A program made the translations under genes and the position numbers. This document shows, in pieces, positions 32,388 to 41,181 of a stretch of 64,000 bases of DNA (the first letter of the stretch is position 1; each line of letters begins with the position of its first letter). Below the pieces are notes generated by a model. The model searched no databases. It was not told the origin of the DNA and was given only the letters and a program-made list of their open reading frames with translations. Origin of the DNA: Streptomyces fumigatiscleroticus (GTDB taxonomy: Bacteria > Actinomycetota > Actinomycetes > Streptomycetales > Streptomycetaceae); contig NZ_BMQF01000011.1 in assembly GCF_014647975.1 (NCBI RefSeq), forward strand, positions 1 through 64,000, read 5' to 3'.

Positions 32388-35300
32388 ATGTCTACGCACT
32401 CTGCCCCCGCCCTCGGCGCTCTGGCGCCTCGCCTGACCGAGCTGTCCCTGCGTGACGCGCACCGGCTCGGGCGCAGGCTCGAAGGTGCGCGCAAGATCCG
32501 TAAGCCGGAGGCCCGTGCCGCCGTCGTCGCCGAGATCGAGGCCGAGGTGGCCAGGGCCGAGGCGCGGATGGCCGAGCGGCGGGCCCGGGTCCCGGTGGTG
32601 TCGTATCCGGAGCAGCTGCCGGTCAGCCAGAAGAAGGACGAGATCGCGGCGGCGATCCGCGACCACCAGGTGGTGATCGTCGCCGGCGAGACGGGGTCCG
32701 GCAAGACGACGCAGATCCCGAAGATCTGTCTGGAGCTGGGCCGTGGCGTCCGCGGCCTGATCGGCCATACGCAGCCCCGCCGTATCGCCGCGCGGACGGT
32801 GGCCGAGCGGGTGGCGGACGAGCTGGACACGCCGCTGGGCGCGGCGGTCGGCTGGAAGGTCCGGTTCACGGATCAGGTGGATCCGGACGCCACGTTCGTC
32901 AAGCTGATGACGGACGGCATCCTGCTGGCCGAGATCCAGACCGACCGTGAGCTGCGCGCCTACGACACGATCATCATCGACGAGGCGCACGAGCGGTCCC
33001 TGAACATCGATTTCCTGCTGGGTTATCTGGCGCAGCTGCTTCCCCGGCGGCCGGATCTGAAGGTGATCATCACCTCGGCGACGATCGATCCGGAGCGTTT
33101 CTCGCGGCATTTCGGTGATGCGCCGATCATCGAGGTGAGCGGCCGGACCTATCCCGTGGAGGTGCGGTACCGCCCCCTGCTGGAGGAGGATTCGGACGAC
33201 GCCGACCGTGATCAGATCACGGCGATCGCGGATGCGGTCGAGGAGCTGATGGCGGAGGGCCCCGGGGACATCCTGGTCTTTCTCTCCGGTGAGCGGGAGA
33301 TCCGGGACACCGCGGACGCGCTGGCCAAGAAGAAGTACCGGTTCACGGAGATCCTTCCGCTCTACGCCCGGCTGTCCCATGCCGAGCAGCATCGGGTGTT
33401 CCAGCCGCATACCGGCCGAAGGATCGTTCTGGCGACCAATGTGGCCGAGACGTCACTGACGGTGCCGGGCATCAGATATGTGATCGACCCGGGTTTCGCG
33501 CGGATCTCCCGCTACAGCCACCGGACCAAGGTCCAGCGGCTGCCGATCGAGCCGGTGTCCCAGGCCAGCGCGAACCAGCGCAAGGGCCGCTGCGGCCGTA
33601 CCTCGGACGGCATCTGTATCCGTCTGTACAGCGAGGAGGATTTCCTCGCCCGTCCGGAATTCACGGACGCGGAGATTCTCCGGACGAATCTGGCGTCGGT
33701 CATTCTCCAGATGACGGCGGCCGGACTGGGCGACATCGAGAAGTTCCCGTTCATCGATCCGCCGGATCACCGGAACATCCGCGACGGTGTGCAGTTGCTC
33801 CAGGAACTGGGTGCGCTGGATCCGGCCCAGAAGGATCCGCGGAAGCGGCTGACGGAGACGGGCCGCAAGCTGGCCCAGTTGCCGGTGGATCCGCGGCTGG
33901 CCCGTATGGTGCTGGAGGCGGAGCGGAACGGCTGTGTCCGGGAGGTCATGGTCATAGCCGCGGCGCTGTCCATCCAGGACCCGCGTGAACGGCCCGCCGA
34001 AAAGCAGACACAGGCCGATCAGGCACATGCGCGTTTCAGGGACGAGACCAGTGATTTCCTGGCCTTCTTGAATCTGTGGCGTTATGTCCGCGAACAGCAG
34101 AAGGAACGCGGGTCGTCGTCGTTCCGCCGGATGTGCAAGCAGGAGTTCCTCAATTTCCTGCGCATCCGGGAGTGGCAGGACATCTATACGCAGCTGCGTA
34201 CGGTGGCGAAGCAGATGGGCCTGCACATCGGCGAGGACGACGCCCCCGGGGACCGTATCCACGTCTCTCTCCTGGCCGGCCTGCTGTCGCACATCGGCAT
34301 GAAGGACGTGAAGGAGTCCAAGGACTCCGGCGGCGGGCGGAAGGACGGCGGGCGCAACGAGTATCTGGGCGCCCGCAACGCCAAGTTCGCCATCTTCCCG
34401 GGCTCGGCGCTGTTCAAGAAGCCGCCGCGGTTCGTGATGTCGGCGGAGCTGGTGGAGACGTCCCGGCTGTGGGCGCGGGTCAACGCGAAGATCGAGCCGG
34501 AGTGGGTGGAGCCGCTCGCCGGTCATCTGCTGAAGCGGACGTACAGCGAGCCGCACTGGGAGAAGGACCAGGCGGCGGTGATGGCGTACGAGAAGGTCAC
34601 GCTGTACGGCGTGCCGATCGTGGCCCAGCGGAAGGTCAACTACGGGCGGATCGATCCGGAGGCCAGCCGTGACCTGTTCATCCGGCATGCGCTGGTGGAG
34701 GGCGACTGGCGCACGCATCACAAGTTCTTCGCGGACAACCGCAGGCTGCTGACCGAGGTCGAGGAGCTGGAGCACCGGGCCCGGCGCCGGGACATCCTCG
34801 TCGACGACGAGACGCTGTTCGACTTCTACGACCAGCGGGTGCCCGAGCATGTGGTGTCGGGGGCGCACTTCGACTCGTGGTGGAAGCACAAGCGGCACGA
34901 ACAGCCCGACTTTCTCGACTTCGAGCGCGAGATGCTCATCAACGAGAAGGCGGGCGCGGTCACCAAGGACGACTATCCGGACTCCTGGCGCCAGGGTCGG
35001 CTGAAGTTCCGGGTGACGTACCAGTTCGAGCCGGGCGCGGACGCGGACGGTGTCACCGTGCACATCCCGCTCCAGGTGCTCAACCAGGTCACGGACGAGG
35101 GCTTCGACTGGCAGATCCCGGGACTGCGGGAGGAGGTCGTCACGGAGCTGATCCGGTCGCTCCCGAAGCCGATCCGCCGCAACTACGTCCCGGCGCCGAA
35201 CTACGCCAAGGCGTTCCTGGAGCGTGCGGTGCCCTTGCAGGAGCCGTTGACGGTGACCATGGCGCGGGAGCTGAAGCGCATGGTGGGGGTTCCGTTCGAG

Positions 35301-36362
35301 GCGGAGGACTTCGACTGGTCGAAGGTCCCGGACCATTTGAAGATCACGTTCCGGATCGTGGACGAACGGCGCCGCAAGCTGGCCGAGGACAAGGACCTGG
35401 AGGCCTTGAAGCTGCGGCTGAAGCCGAGGGCGCGCAAGGCGCTGTCGCAGGCCGCGGCGGCCACGGCGGAGCGGCAGGGCGGTGAGTCGCTGGAGCGTAC
35501 GGGGCTGACCGACTGGACGATCGGCACCCTGACCCGCATCTTCGAGACACGCCGGGCCGGTCAGCCCGTCAAGGCGTATCCGGCGCTGGTCGACGACGGC
35601 GACACGGTGTCCGTGCGGCTCTTCGACACCGAGGCCGAGCAGGCCGAGGCGATGTGGCGGGGCACGCGGCGGCTGATCCTGCGCAACATCCCGGTGAACC
35701 CGGCGAAGTTCGCGTCCGAGAAGCTCACCAACCAGCAGAAGCTGGGGCTGTCCGCGAATCCGCACGGTTCGATGCAGGCGCTGTTCGACGACTGCGCGAC
35801 CGCGGCCGCCGACCGGCTGATCGCGGACTTCGGAGGGCCGGCCTGGGACGAGGAGTCGTACCGGAAGCTGTTCGACAAGGTGCGCGCGGAGATCGTCGAC
35901 ACCACGGTGCGGACGGTGGGCCAGGTGCAGCAGGTGCTGGCCGCCTGGCAGGCCTGTGAGCGCCGTCTGAAGGCGGTGCGGAGCCCGGCGCTGCTGGCGA
36001 ACCTGACCGATGTCCGGGCGCAGCTGGACGCGCTGGTGAAGCCGGGGTTCGTGACGGAGGCGGGGCTGCGGCGGCTGCCGGACCTGATGCGCTATCTGGT
36101 CGCCGCGGACCGCCGGTTGCAGCAGATGCCGACGAATGTGCAGCGGGACTCCACGCGGATGGAGAAGGTGCGGGAGATGCAGGACGAGTACGCGTGGCTG
36201 CTGGAGCAGCTGCCGCAGGGGCGTCCGGTGCCGCAGCAGGTGCGGGAGGTCCGCTGGATGATCGAGGAGCTGCGGGTGAGCTACTTCGCCCATGCGCTGG
36301 GGACGGCGTACCCCGTCTCGGACAAGCGGATCGTGAAGGCGATCGACGCGCTGGCACCGTGA
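32388..36362 (+). CDS. hrpA: ATP-dependent RNA helicase HrpA
   Basis: The 1324-residue DEAH helicase has Walker A GETGSGKT (100-107), DEAH (198-201), SAT (230-232), TNVAETSLT and the QRKGRCGR motif VI, followed by the helicase-associated and OB-type regions and the long HrpA-specific C-terminal half (from about 620). Length and layout match bacterial HrpA, which unwinds RNA and rescues collided ribosomes in other bacteria. ATG 32388 has only a weak GGAT box upstream. The gene lies between two identical tRNA-Asp genes and is the largest gene in the window. Confidence 0.95.
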   Translation: MSTHSAPALGALAPRLTELSLRDAHRLGRRLEGARKIRKPEARAAVVAEIEAEVARAEARMAERRARVPVVSYPEQLPVSQKKDEIAAAIRDHQVVIVAGETGSGKTTQIPKICLELGRGVRGLIGHTQPRRIAARTVAERVADELDTPLGAAVGWKVRFTDQVDPDATFVKLMTDGILLAEIQTDRELRAYDTIIIDEAHERSLNIDFLLGYLAQLLPRRPDLKVIITSATIDPERFSRHFGDAPIIEVSGRTYPVEVRYRPLLEEDSDDADRDQITAIADAVEELMAEGPGDILVFLSGEREIRDTADALAKKKYRFTEILPLYARLSHAEQHRVFQPHTGRRIVLATNVAETSLTVPGIRYVIDPGFARISRYSHRTKVQRLPIEPVSQASANQRKGRCGRTSDGICIRLYSEEDFLARPEFTDAEILRTNLASVILQMTAAGLGDIEKFPFIDPPDHRNIRDGVQLLQELGALDPAQKDPRKRLTETGRKLAQLPVDPRLARMVLEAERNGCVREVMVIAAALSIQDPRERPAEKQTQADQAHARFRDETSDFLAFLNLWRYVREQQKERGSSSFRRMCKQEFLNFLRIREWQDIYTQLRTVAKQMGLHIGEDDAPGDRIHVSLLAGLLSHIGMKDVKESKDSGGGRKDGGRNEYLGARNAKFAIFPGSALFKKPPRFVMSAELVETSRLWARVNAKIEPEWVEPLAGHLLKRTYSEPHWEKDQAAVMAYEKVTLYGVPIVAQRKVNYGRIDPEASRDLFIRHALVEGDWRTHHKFFADNRRLLTEVEELEHRARRRDILVDDETLFDFYDQRVPEHVVSGAHFDSWWKHKRHEQPDFLDFEREMLINEKAGAVTKDDYPDSWRQGRLKFRVTYQFEPGADADGVTVHIPLQVLNQVTDEGFDWQIPGLREEVVTELIRSLPKPIRRNYVPAPNYAKAFLERAVPLQEPLTVTMARELKRMVGVPFEAEDFDWSKVPDHLKITFRIVDERRRKLAEDKDLEALKLRLKPRARKALSQAAAATAERQGGESLERTGLTDWTIGTLTRIFETRRAGQPVKAYPALVDDGDTVSVRLFDTEAEQAEAMWRGTRRLILRNIPVNPAKFASEKLTNQQKLGLSANPHGSMQALFDDCATAAADRLIADFGGPAWDEESYRKLFDKVRAEIVDTTVRTVGQVQQVLAAWQACERRLKAVRSPALLANLTDVRAQLDALVKPGFVTEAGLRRLPDLMRYLVAADRRLQQMPTNVQRDSTRMEKVREMQDEYAWLLEQLPQGRPVPQQVREVRWMIEELRVSYFAHALGTAYPVSDKRIVKAIDALAP

Positions 36363-36384
36363 TCCGTCGCGTACGGAGGGTGAG

Positions 36385-36414
36385 TTCGACCAGCGGCTCG
36401 CCCTCCTGTACAGT
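36385..36414 (+). promoter_or_regulatory. Promoter of tRNA-Asp copy 2
   Basis: TTCGAC (36385-36390) and TACAGT (36409-36414) are 18 bases apart and 39 bases upstream of the tRNA. Confidence 0.65.
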
Positions 36415-36453
36415 CTCTTCTCGCAGCGCAACGCAAGAAGTGCCGCGAAACCT

Positions 36454-36528
36454 GGTCCTGTGGAGCAGTTTGGAGTGCTCGCCACCCTGTCAAGGTGGAG
36501 GCCGCGGGTTCAAATCCCGTCAGGACCG
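36454..36528 (+). tRNA. tRNA-Asp (GTC), copy 2
   Basis: Identical over all 75 bases to the copy at 32025-32099. It has its own promoter and terminator. A partial copy of its 3' end recurs 166 bp downstream. Confidence 0.96.
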
Positions 36529-36754
36529 CAGTCGAAGTGAGGCCCGCACCCGCAAGGGATCGCGGGCCTCACTCATGCCGGTCACGCGACACGCGAAAGC
36601 CGCACACGGCCAAGGCGAAAGCCGCACACGGCCAAGGCGGAGGCCGCGCCCGCGGCGCAGCCGCCATCGGGCACCGAAAATCCCGTCAGGACCGCAGTCG
36701 ACGTCAGGCCCGCACCCGCAAGGGACCGCGGGCCTCACTCATGCCGGTCACGCG
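36512..36754 (+). repeat. 77-bp direct repeat of tRNA-Asp 3' end plus terminator, and an inner 22-bp repeat
   Basis: Bases 36512-36588 (last 17 bases of tRNA-Asp, its terminator and flank) recur at 36678-36754 with three mismatches. Between them a 22-bp unit starting GCGAAAGCCGCAC is repeated exactly at 36593-36614 and 36615-36636. This looks like a tandem duplication or the scar of a tRNA-targeted insertion. Confidence 0.85.
36537..36572 (+). terminator. Terminator of tRNA-Asp copy 2
   Basis: GTGAGGCCCGC (36537-36547) pairs with GCGGGCCTCAC (36562-36572), nine bases after the tRNA. The duplicated copy downstream has mutated to an eight-pair core. Confidence 0.75.
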
Positions 36755-36776
36755 TGACCGCAGAGAGCAGAAGGAG

Positions 36777-36804
36777 AGAGCCCGGGGCCGCGGACCCGGG
36801 CTCT
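36777..36804 (+). terminator. Hairpin after the duplicated tRNA-Asp region
   Basis: AGAGCCCGGG (36777-36786) pairs with CCCGGGCTCT (36795-36804), followed by TTC. It has no complete gene of its own and may be the original terminator of the tRNA transcript before the duplication. Confidence 0.6.
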
Positions 36805-36936
36805 TTCGCGTGTGTGCGTATCTGTGCGGCTGTCCGGCGGCCACGGGACCGGTGTACGGCCGTCTTGACGGCGTCACATTCCCCCGGTACCCCGTAAGGA
36901 AGCAGGCACGTTTCCCTGGGGCCCCGGAGGTGGCGT

Positions 36937-37128
36937 ATGGCGGCATCGGCCAGGCATGAGACACGCGCGCTGCTCCGCGCGCATCTGTCGGCCGCATCGT
37001 CGTACCGCCATCTGACGCGTCACTGCCCGATCTGCCACCGATTGCTGCGGCTGGCGCTGGACGGCGCCCCGGGGGGCGGACAGGGCGCTCAGGAGGCCGT
37101 GGGGGGCGAGGGCTCACCGGCCGCGTGA
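36937..37128 (+). CDS. Small conserved Streptomyces protein (DUF6274-like)
   Basis: A 63-residue protein with a basic, helical N-terminus (SARHETRALLRAHLSAAS) and a CPIC motif (RHCPICHRLLRLAL) that could bind a metal with neighbouring His residues. ATG 36937 has GGAGG six bases upstream. I recall this short family (DUF6274) next to bldC in other Streptomyces. Function unknown. Confidence 0.7.
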   Translation: MAASARHETRALLRAHLSAASSYRHLTRHCPICHRLLRLALDGAPGGGQGAQEAVGGEGSPAA

Positions 37129-37630
37129 GCGGCGCCGGCGTCAACGCCCTTGCGCCGGTGGGGCGCTGGGCCGTGAGGCTCCTTTAGCGCAGTCACGCCG
37201 GGGGCAACAAGCCGTCTTTCGTGTGACGGGTGTCACCGCGTGAGTTTTTGAGACTGCGGTACTTACACCTCACCTACAACGGGTCAATTTTATATGTGCA
37301 ATTGCACTCTCCCGGTGGACCTTCCGGAGCCTTCTCCGTGCCGGCCCGTGGAGGTTCCGACAGGCCGCTGACAGGAGATCCGACAGGCCTCCCCAGACTC
37401 CGACAAGGCCGCTCACAGAGGCGCCCGGCGCCGGGTCGCGGACACAAAAGATCGCGCTGGACCCGGCGGAGTCCAGCGCGATCGACGACGCACCCTGTCA
37501 GTTGCCTGTGAAGTTCTGGTCGGCTCGGGCGTGGGTTCTGTTGGGGCAGATCCCGCGTCGCTTGGAGCTGTGGCTGTCGGGCGCCTCGGCGGGTTGGGGG
37601 ACCTGCCGGATTGCCCGGTCGTGCAAGGGG
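37129..37630. other. Intergenic region downstream of bldC
   Basis: This 502-bp gap contains an AT-rich island (about 37250-37310) with a perfect 12-bp palindrome GTGCAATTGCAC (37296-37307), a GTGAC-N4-GTCAC dyad just before it (near 37223-37236), and the bldC terminator. An open frame at 37230-37511 shows no family features. A small RNA or unannotated promoter in the AT-rich island is possible. Confidence 0.5.
37450..37483 (-). terminator. Intrinsic terminator of bldC
   Basis: GATCGCGCTGGAC (37450-37462) and GTCCAGCGCGATC (37471-37483) form a perfect 13-bp stem. On the minus strand it is followed by TTTTGTG, so it terminates bldC, leaving a 3' untranslated region of about 150 bases. Confidence 0.85.
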
Positions 37631-37837
37631 TCAGGCCTCGCTGCGCTGCTGCGGGATGCCCGCGAGCAGAGCGCGGACCTCGGCCTCGCGGTAGCGGCGG
37701 TGTCCGCCGAGCGTACGGATCGACGTGAGCTTGCCGGCCTTCGCCCAGCGCGTGACCGTCTTCGGGTCGACGCGGAACATGGTGGCGACCTCAGCCGGGG
37801 TCAGCAGCGGCTCGGCATCAGGGGTGCGAGCGGTCAT
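37631..37837 (-). CDS. bldC: Developmental regulator BldC
   Basis: The 68-residue protein is a single MerR-like winged helix-turn-helix domain: LLTPAEVATMFRVDPKTVTR with wing residues in TLGGHRRYREAEV. BldC binds cooperatively to direct repeats and delays entry into Streptomyces development. It lacks the coiled-coil and effector parts of classical MerR proteins, as expected. ATG 37837 has GGAGG six bases upstream. It is monocistronic with a long upstream region that includes an 11-bp-arm inverted repeat. Confidence 0.97.
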   Translation of the reverse strand: MTARTPDAEPLLTPAEVATMFRVDPKTVTRWAKAGKLTSIRTLGGHRRYREAEVRALLAGIPQQRSEA

Positions 37838-38392
37838 GAGCGGCCTCCTCGGGAGAACCGAACCTTCTCGGTTCTTTCCTCTAAATTCTGCACCTTGACC
37901 CGCGTTGCCCGAAATGGCGGACGCGAGTCGAGTCGGTTATAGGACGAACGGCTTGTCCTCGGCACTACAACTACACCATCTGTCCAGCCGCGTCGGCCAA
38001 ACCGATGGAATTGCCCTCCCAGGTGTCCATCAGCGACGGAAGCCGATGGACCATGCCATAGCGGACAGTCACGCCACTGTGACGATCAGTCACAGTGGCG
38101 ATCAGGAGTCACCAGACCCCCCAAAAGCGTGCAATGCTGAGATTCCGGCCACATGTGGACGGACGGAGCCCTCCCCGGACTCCTTGTCCTATTTTGGCAT
38201 GAGGAGGGGCAAGGGGCGCAAGGGTGGTGTACGTGCAGTCCGTCACGTTTGGCAGCAAAAGCCCGGATCGGGACCTACGTCCCAGGTACCCCTCGTGCCG
38301 CCCACAGCTGACGACACCTCAGATCGAGGACGAAACCTCAAAACGGTCGCCAGGTCAAACGCCAGTTCGCAAAATGCTGGTCAGAACGCGGA
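37838..38392. promoter_or_regulatory. bldC upstream region with a large inverted repeat
   Basis: The 555-bp region upstream of bldC has a perfect inverted repeat GCCACTGTGAC-N5-GTCACAGTGGC (38073-38099), operator-like in size. A GAGGAGG box near 38200 is not followed by a convincing gene; the 71-codon frame at 38224-38439 overlaps the end of the next gene and shows no family features. Confidence 0.55.
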
Positions 38393-39235
38393 TCAGTTGG
38401 CCGAACGGCGGTCCCGCACCGTCCGCCACCGCTCCATGAGCCGGGCGTAGGCCGCGCCCGCCGCCGCGCCGTCCCCCTGGCGCAGCGCCTCGATGCCCTC
38501 GGCCACGTCCGCCGCCGAGTGGTCGTCCTCCAGCTCGCCGGCCGGCAGGGCGTGCACCAGCCCGCCGTAGTCCAGTTCCACCAGCGAACGCGGGTGGAAC
38601 TCCTCCAGCCAGCGCCCCACGTCCACCAGGCCGTCGATCAGGGGCCCTTCGTCCATGGACTCCTTCAGCGTGCGCAGCCCCCGCGCCACCCGCCGCCGCG
38701 CCTGCACCATCGGCGTCCGGTACCGCAGGACGGGCGCCTCGTCGCCGGAACCCTTGCCGTACTCGCGTTCCTCGTCGGCGACGAGCACGAACCAGTTCAG
38801 CGGCACCTGCCAGGTCGCCGTGCGGATCCACGGGCGGGCGTCGGGGTTGCGCACCAGCCAGCGTTCGTAGTCCTGTGCCGCCTGGCGCCGCACCACCGGC
38901 GGCAGGACCGCGTCCAGGACCGCCGGCGGGAGCTCCTCGGCGAGCTCGCCCAGGGCCTGCCAGCCGCGCAGCCGGGTACGCCAGGGGCAGACGCAGACCA
39001 CCCCGTCGACGTCCAGCACGAACGCGTCGCTGCTCTCGTGCACGGGCACCGGGACGGGCGGCGTGGGCAGCAGGTCGGCCAGGGAGCGCCGGAGTTCGTC
39101 CTGGCAGGACGGATGGTCGCCGCGGCGTGCGTAGCGCGCCCAGTGGCTGCGCTCCGGCTCCGGGAAGGCGGCCAGCGGTTCGTAGACGCGCAAGTACGTC
39201 GCATAGGGGATGATCACCGAGGACACCTTGGGCAC
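38393..39235 (-). CDS. Conserved actinobacterial hypothetical protein
   Basis: The 280-residue soluble protein has no signal peptide or membrane helix. Features are an N-terminal VSSVIIPYATYLRVYEPLAA block, a central WIRTATWQVPLNWFVLVADE segment and an acidic C-terminal region (ELEDDHSAADVAEGIEALRQ). I recall relatives beside bldC and vdh in other Streptomyces but know no function. GTG 39235 has GGAG five bases upstream. It is divergent from vdh with a 222-bp gap. Confidence 0.75.
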   Translation of the reverse strand: MPKVSSVIIPYATYLRVYEPLAAFPEPERSHWARYARRGDHPSCQDELRRSLADLLPTPPVPVPVHESSDAFVLDVDGVVCVCPWRTRLRGWQALGELAEELPPAVLDAVLPPVVRRQAAQDYERWLVRNPDARPWIRTATWQVPLNWFVLVADEEREYGKGSGDEAPVLRYRTPMVQARRRVARGLRTLKESMDEGPLIDGLVDVGRWLEEFHPRSLVELDYGGLVHALPAGELEDDHSAADVAEGIEALRQGDGAAAGAAYARLMERWRTVRDRRSAN

Positions 39236-39457
39236 GCCTGCTCCCTCCCCCGCACTCCGTCTGGAAAACCTGCGGAACCCACCCACAAACGCGCGGGAAA
39301 TCTATGCAAATCGTCGCACGGCACTACCTCCCGGGGAGGTGATCCTGAGCACTGTGCGGCAGGGGGGCAACGGCAGGCTCTAAGGTCATGCCACAGCCCC
39401 CGCCACCCGCACGGGAGCCAGTCTCCACCCGCCGCTACTTACACAGGAGTCACCACA

Positions 39458-40552
39458 GTGACCGACGTAATCGGCGCACCTGCTGATGTCCTGCACACCC
39501 TGTTCCACTCGGACCAGGGAGGCCATGAGCAAGTCGTGCTCTGTCAGGACCGTGCCAGCGGTCTGAAGGCCGTCATCGCCCTCCACTCCACCGCCCTGGG
39601 CCCCGCGCTCGGCGGCACCCGCTTCTACCCGTACGCCAGTGAGGCCGAGGCCGTCGCCGACGCGCTGAACCTCGCGCGCGGCATGTCGTACAAGAACGCC
39701 ATGGCCGGGCTCGGCCACGGCGGCGGCAAGGCCGTGATCATCGGTGATCCGGAGCGGGACAAGACGGAGGAACTGCTGCTCGCCTACGGGCGGTTCGTCG
39801 CCTCGCTCGGCGGGCGCTACGTCACGGCGTGCGACGTCGGTACGTACGTCGCCGACATGGACGTCGTGGCGCGCGAGTGCCGCTGGACGACGGGGCGCTC
39901 CCCGGAGAACGGCGGCGCCGGCGACTCCTCCGTGCTGACGGCCTTCGGCGTGTACCAGGGCATGCGGGCCTCGGCGCAGCACCTGTGGGGCGACCCGTCG
40001 CTGCGCGAGCGCACGGTGGGCATCGCGGGCGTCGGCAAGGTCGGCCACCACCTGGTGGAGCATCTGCTGAAGGAGGGCGCCCGGGTCGTGATCACGGACG
40101 TGCGGCCGGACGCCGTACGGGCGATCACCGACCGGCACCCGTCCGTGGCCGTGGCCGCCGACACCGAGGCGCTGATCCGCGCGGAGGGCCTGGACATCTA
40201 CGCGCCGTGCGCGCTGGGCGGCGCGCTGAACGACCTGACCGTGCCGGTGCTGACCGCGCGGGTGGTCTGCGGCGCGGCCAACAACCAGCTCGCCCACCCG
40301 GGTGTGGAGAAGGACCTCGCCGACCGCGGGATCCTGTACGCGCCGGACTACGTGGTGAACGCCGGCGGTGTCATCCAGGTCGCCGACGAGCTGCACGGCT
40401 TCGACTTCAAGCGGTGCCGTGCCCAGGCCGCGAAGATCTTCGACACCACGCTCGCAATATTCGCACGTGCGAAGGACGACGGTATTCCGCCGGCCGCCGC
40501 GGCCGACCGGATCGCCGAGCAGCGGATGGCGGAGGCCCGCGCGGCACGCTGA
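39458..40552 (+). CDS. vdh: Valine (branched-chain amino acid) dehydrogenase
   Basis: The 364-residue enzyme oxidatively deaminates valine and other branched-chain amino acids with NAD, feeding precursors for fatty acids and polyketides. Catalytic Lys79 and Lys91 lie in MSYKNAMAGLGHGGGKAVI, and the NAD fold is GIAGVGKVGHHLVEHLL. Length equals the known Streptomyces Vdh. GTG 39458 is preceded by AGGAG eight bases upstream, which decides it over long open upstream sequence. The C-terminal block IPPAAAADRIAEQRMAEAR is family-typical. Confidence 0.96.
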   Translation: MTDVIGAPADVLHTLFHSDQGGHEQVVLCQDRASGLKAVIALHSTALGPALGGTRFYPYASEAEAVADALNLARGMSYKNAMAGLGHGGGKAVIIGDPERDKTEELLLAYGRFVASLGGRYVTACDVGTYVADMDVVARECRWTTGRSPENGGAGDSSVLTAFGVYQGMRASAQHLWGDPSLRERTVGIAGVGKVGHHLVEHLLKEGARVVITDVRPDAVRAITDRHPSVAVAADTEALIRAEGLDIYAPCALGGALNDLTVPVLTARVVCGAANNQLAHPGVEKDLADRGILYAPDYVVNAGGVIQVADELHGFDFKRCRAQAAKIFDTTLAIFARAKDDGIPPAAAADRIAEQRMAEARAAR

Positions 40553-40851
40553 TCGGACCCCCGCCCGGCAGCTCTGGCCGGTACCCGCCGGGGGACAGTT
40601 GGAGAGAACTCTCACTTCCACCGGCGGGTCGACTGCCAATAAGTGGTTAAAATCGCCGTTGACCAGCGAGGACAGGGCGCCTCGAAGGTTCTGGGCGTGG
40701 GCACGTCCTGCGGGCGACGTACCGTATGGGCGCGGGCTCAGGTACCGTGGAAGCCCTACGGACCGGTCTCTCCGCGGAGAGCCCGTTCCGGATCATGAAC
40801 GCGTGTCAAGACTCTGGGGCCGTCGAGCCCCGTCGTTGAGGGGGTCGAGCC

Positions 40852-41100
40852 ATGGGGCGCGGCCGGGCCAAGGCCAAGCAGACGAAGGTCGCCCGCCAGC
40901 TGAAGTACAACAGCGGTGGGACGGACCTCTCACGCCTGGCCGAGGAGCTGGGCGCATCGACGTCGAACCGGTCGCCGAACGGCGACCGCTTCGAGGACGA
41001 TGAGCAGGACGACGACCTGTACGCACGGTACGCCGACCTCTACGAGGACGACGACGAGGACGAGGACGACCAGTCCTCGCAGCAGCGTCGCGGCGCTTGA
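40852..41100 (+). CDS. DUF3073-family protein
   Basis: An 82-residue protein with a very basic N-terminus (MGRGRAKAKQTKVARQLKY), a short helix (TDLSRLAEELG) and a strongly acidic tail (EDDEQDDDLYARYADLYEDD and onward). This is the actinobacterial DUF3073 family. The charge split suggests a nucleic-acid or protein-binding role, but function is unknown. ATG 40852 has GAGGGGG upstream. A strong hairpin separates it from purM. Confidence 0.9.
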   Translation: MGRGRAKAKQTKVARQLKYNSGGTDLSRLAEELGASTSNRSPNGDRFEDDEQDDDLYARYADLYEDDDEDEDDQSSQQRRGA

Positions 41101-41117
41101 CCTTGCACTGAGCATGT

Positions 41118-41149
41118 GCCCGGTCGGTGACTCATGTCACCGACCGGGC
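41118..41149. terminator. Bidirectional terminator between DUF3073 gene and purM
   Basis: GCCCGGTCGGTGAC (41118-41131) and GTCACCGACCGGGC (41136-41149) form a perfect 14-bp stem with loop TCAT. It lies between convergent genes and can serve both. Confidence 0.85.
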
Positions 41150-41181
41150 TCTGTGCTGCCCGCACGAGTGCCCGCCGCGCC

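Noticed and set aside
33453..36485. A 1010-codon open frame antisense to hrpA
   Set aside because: Shadow ORF caused by high third-position GC; hrpA on the other strand has every helicase motif.
37230..37511. A 93-codon frame between the DUF6274-like gene and bldC
   Set aside because: No ribosome-binding site, no family features, and it reads through the bldC terminator hairpin.
38224..38439. A small gene starting after a GAGGAGG box upstream of bldC
   Set aside because: The box is more than 20 bases from the start and the frame overlaps the end of the opposite gene; no conserved pattern is seen.
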